NCBI GenBank assembly: GCA_030604505.1
Contig: JAUVVT010000088.1
Coordinates: 1-7,036 of the forward strand
DNA length: 7,036 bases
From: a bacterium
Lineage (GTDB): Bacteria > SM23-31 > JAUVVT01
Direction of reading: 5' to 3'
Shown: in pieces, positions 6,197 through 7,036 of the stretch
Numbering within the stretch: position 1 is the first letter of the stretch
Layout of the letters: every line of letters begins with the position of its first letter
The notes under the pieces: model-generated
Told to the model about the DNA's origin: nothing
The model's database searches: none
What the model saw: the letters and a program-made list of their open reading frames with translations, nothing else
Translations under genes and position numbers: made by a program

Positions 6197-7036
6197 TTAA
6201 CTAAACGCTTTTTCAACCTTCGGTATAGCTTCAGGCAAAGCAAAAACTATAACCTTATCATTTGGTTCTACACGGCTTGTTACAATAGGTATTATCACCT
6301 CATTATTTCTGAATATTGCGCCAATCATCGCACTATGAGGGAAGCCAGAGTCTTTCAATTGTTTTTTTGTTATCTGGGAACCCTTTTGAGCAATAATTTC
6401 CATTACTTCTGCATCTATCTCTCTCAGTGTAGCCACGGACAAGACATGTCCCCTTCTAATGAATCTTAATATAGCATCAACCGTAGTACTTTTTTTACTT
6501 ACAGCTGCATCAAGCCCGATTGAATTCATAATAGGAAGATATTCTGATTTGTTAATCAGTGCTATTACACGCTTAACTCCCAGATGCTTAGCAAGAAGAG
6601 TAGATATTAAATTATCTTCATCATCATCTGTAAGTGCAATATATGCATCCATATCAGATACACCTTCTGTTGCCAATAGGTCAATATCTGTTCCGTCACC
6701 CTGAATAACAAGAGTTTTGTTTAACTGGTCGGCAATTGTTTGTGATTTTTCTTTATCTGATTCTATTAGTTTAATATTTACATCTTTCATATCTTCAAGC
6801 CCTGAGGCAACCAGCCTTCCAATCTTACCGCCTCCCAGTATCATAATGTTGTTAATCTTCTCATCTTCCTTTCCGACAAGCTTTAAGACATCGGGGATTG
6901 AATCCAACTTTGCTATCACAAATATCTGGTCTCGGAAGAATATTAAATCATCTCCCTTAGGGATTATAGTTTTCCCATTTCTGTATACGGCAACTGTCCT
7001 GAAGACTATATCTGGAAAATCTTTTGTAATCTGAAA
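6197..7036 (-). CDS. trkA: TrkA, NAD-binding regulatory subunit of Trk K+ uptake (5' end outside window)
   Basis: TrkA is the cytoplasmic ring protein that gates TrkH in response to bound nucleotides. The frame is open to the right edge, giving 279 visible codons of an expected ~450, so the start lies beyond the window. The GTG at 6919 is an internal codon, because typical RCK_C sequence (VAVYRNGKTIIPKGDDLIFF) continues upstream of it. Visible residues 1 to about 45 are the end of the first RCK_C domain. The second RCK_N Rossmann domain follows, with GGGKIG (68-73), an acidic ribose-binding turn ESD (92-94), GDGTD (113-117) and the block ALTDDDEDNL (134-143). The second RCK_C domain (about 205-275) ends in a strand rich in Val/Ile. 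This tandem RCK_N/RCK_C layout separates TrkA from the single-unit KtrA. It abuts trkH with no gap, the usual pairing of channel and gating subunit. Confidence 0.96.
   Translation of the reverse strand, partial: FQITKDFPDIVFRTVAVYRNGKTIIPKGDDLIFFRDQIFVIAKLDSIPDVLKLVGKEDEKINNIMILGGGKIGRLVASGLEDMKDVNIKLIESDKEKSQTIADQLNKTLVIQGDGTDIDLLATEGVSDMDAYIALTDDDEDNLISTLLAKHLGVKRVIALINKSEYLPIMNSIGLDAAVSKKSTTVDAILRFIRRGHVLSVATLREIDAEVMEIIAQKGSQITKKQLKDSGFPHSAMIGAIFRNNEVIIPIVTSRVEPNDKVIVFALPEAIPKVEKAFS

Noticed and set aside
6197..6919. GTG at 6919 as the start of a short, complete 240-aa TrkA
   Set aside because: The same frame continues without a stop to position 7036 and encodes typical RCK_C sequence, so the gene is a longer, edge-truncated TrkA.

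Overview
The window is AT-rich bacterial DNA. Six genes all lie on the minus strand, so they are read from right to left. It looks like ordinary chromosome from a Gram-negative organism: one exported protein resembles a small outer-membrane barrel, another is a periplasmic TPR plus type-1 binding-protein fusion, and the potassium system is the Trk type. The AT-rich codon use, frequent Ile/Lys/Asn and protein styles would fit the Bacteroidota/Chlorobi/Ignavibacteria neighbourhood. That placement is an impression, because no rRNA or other phylogenetic marker is present. I see no mobile element, CRISPR array, tRNA, phage gene or defence gene.

In transcription order the genes are as follows. (1) trkA runs off the right edge; its last 279 codons are visible. 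(2) trkH directly abuts trkA: the TAA stop of trkA is followed immediately by the ATG of trkH. Together they form a K+ uptake channel and its cytoplasmic NAD-binding ring. (3) After 66 bp comes a 626-aa exported protein with N-terminal TPR-like repeats and a C-terminal Leu/Ile/Val-type periplasmic binding fold, the same layout as the peptidoglycan-synthase activator LpoA. (4) After 142 bp containing hairpins and a possible promoter comes larE, a PP-loop sulfur transferase for the nickel-pincer cofactor. Its three cysteines suggest the Fe-S-cluster form. (5) pgeF (YfiH/LACC1 family) follows larE closely. (6) A 232-aa secreted beta-rich protein of unknown role comes last. Beyond it, the left 258 bp carry an AT-rich tandem repeat, a probable intrinsic terminator and a perfect 12-bp hairpin.

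trkA and trkH form one functional unit. The remaining genes may be co-transcribed, but they share no obvious pathway. The one suggestive link is that an LpoA-like protein and PgeF could both act on cell-wall synthesis or fidelity. I found no clearly new multi-gene system. The most notable items are the TPR/binding-protein fusion with its acidic insertion, the orphan three-cysteine LarE, and the structured larE leader.
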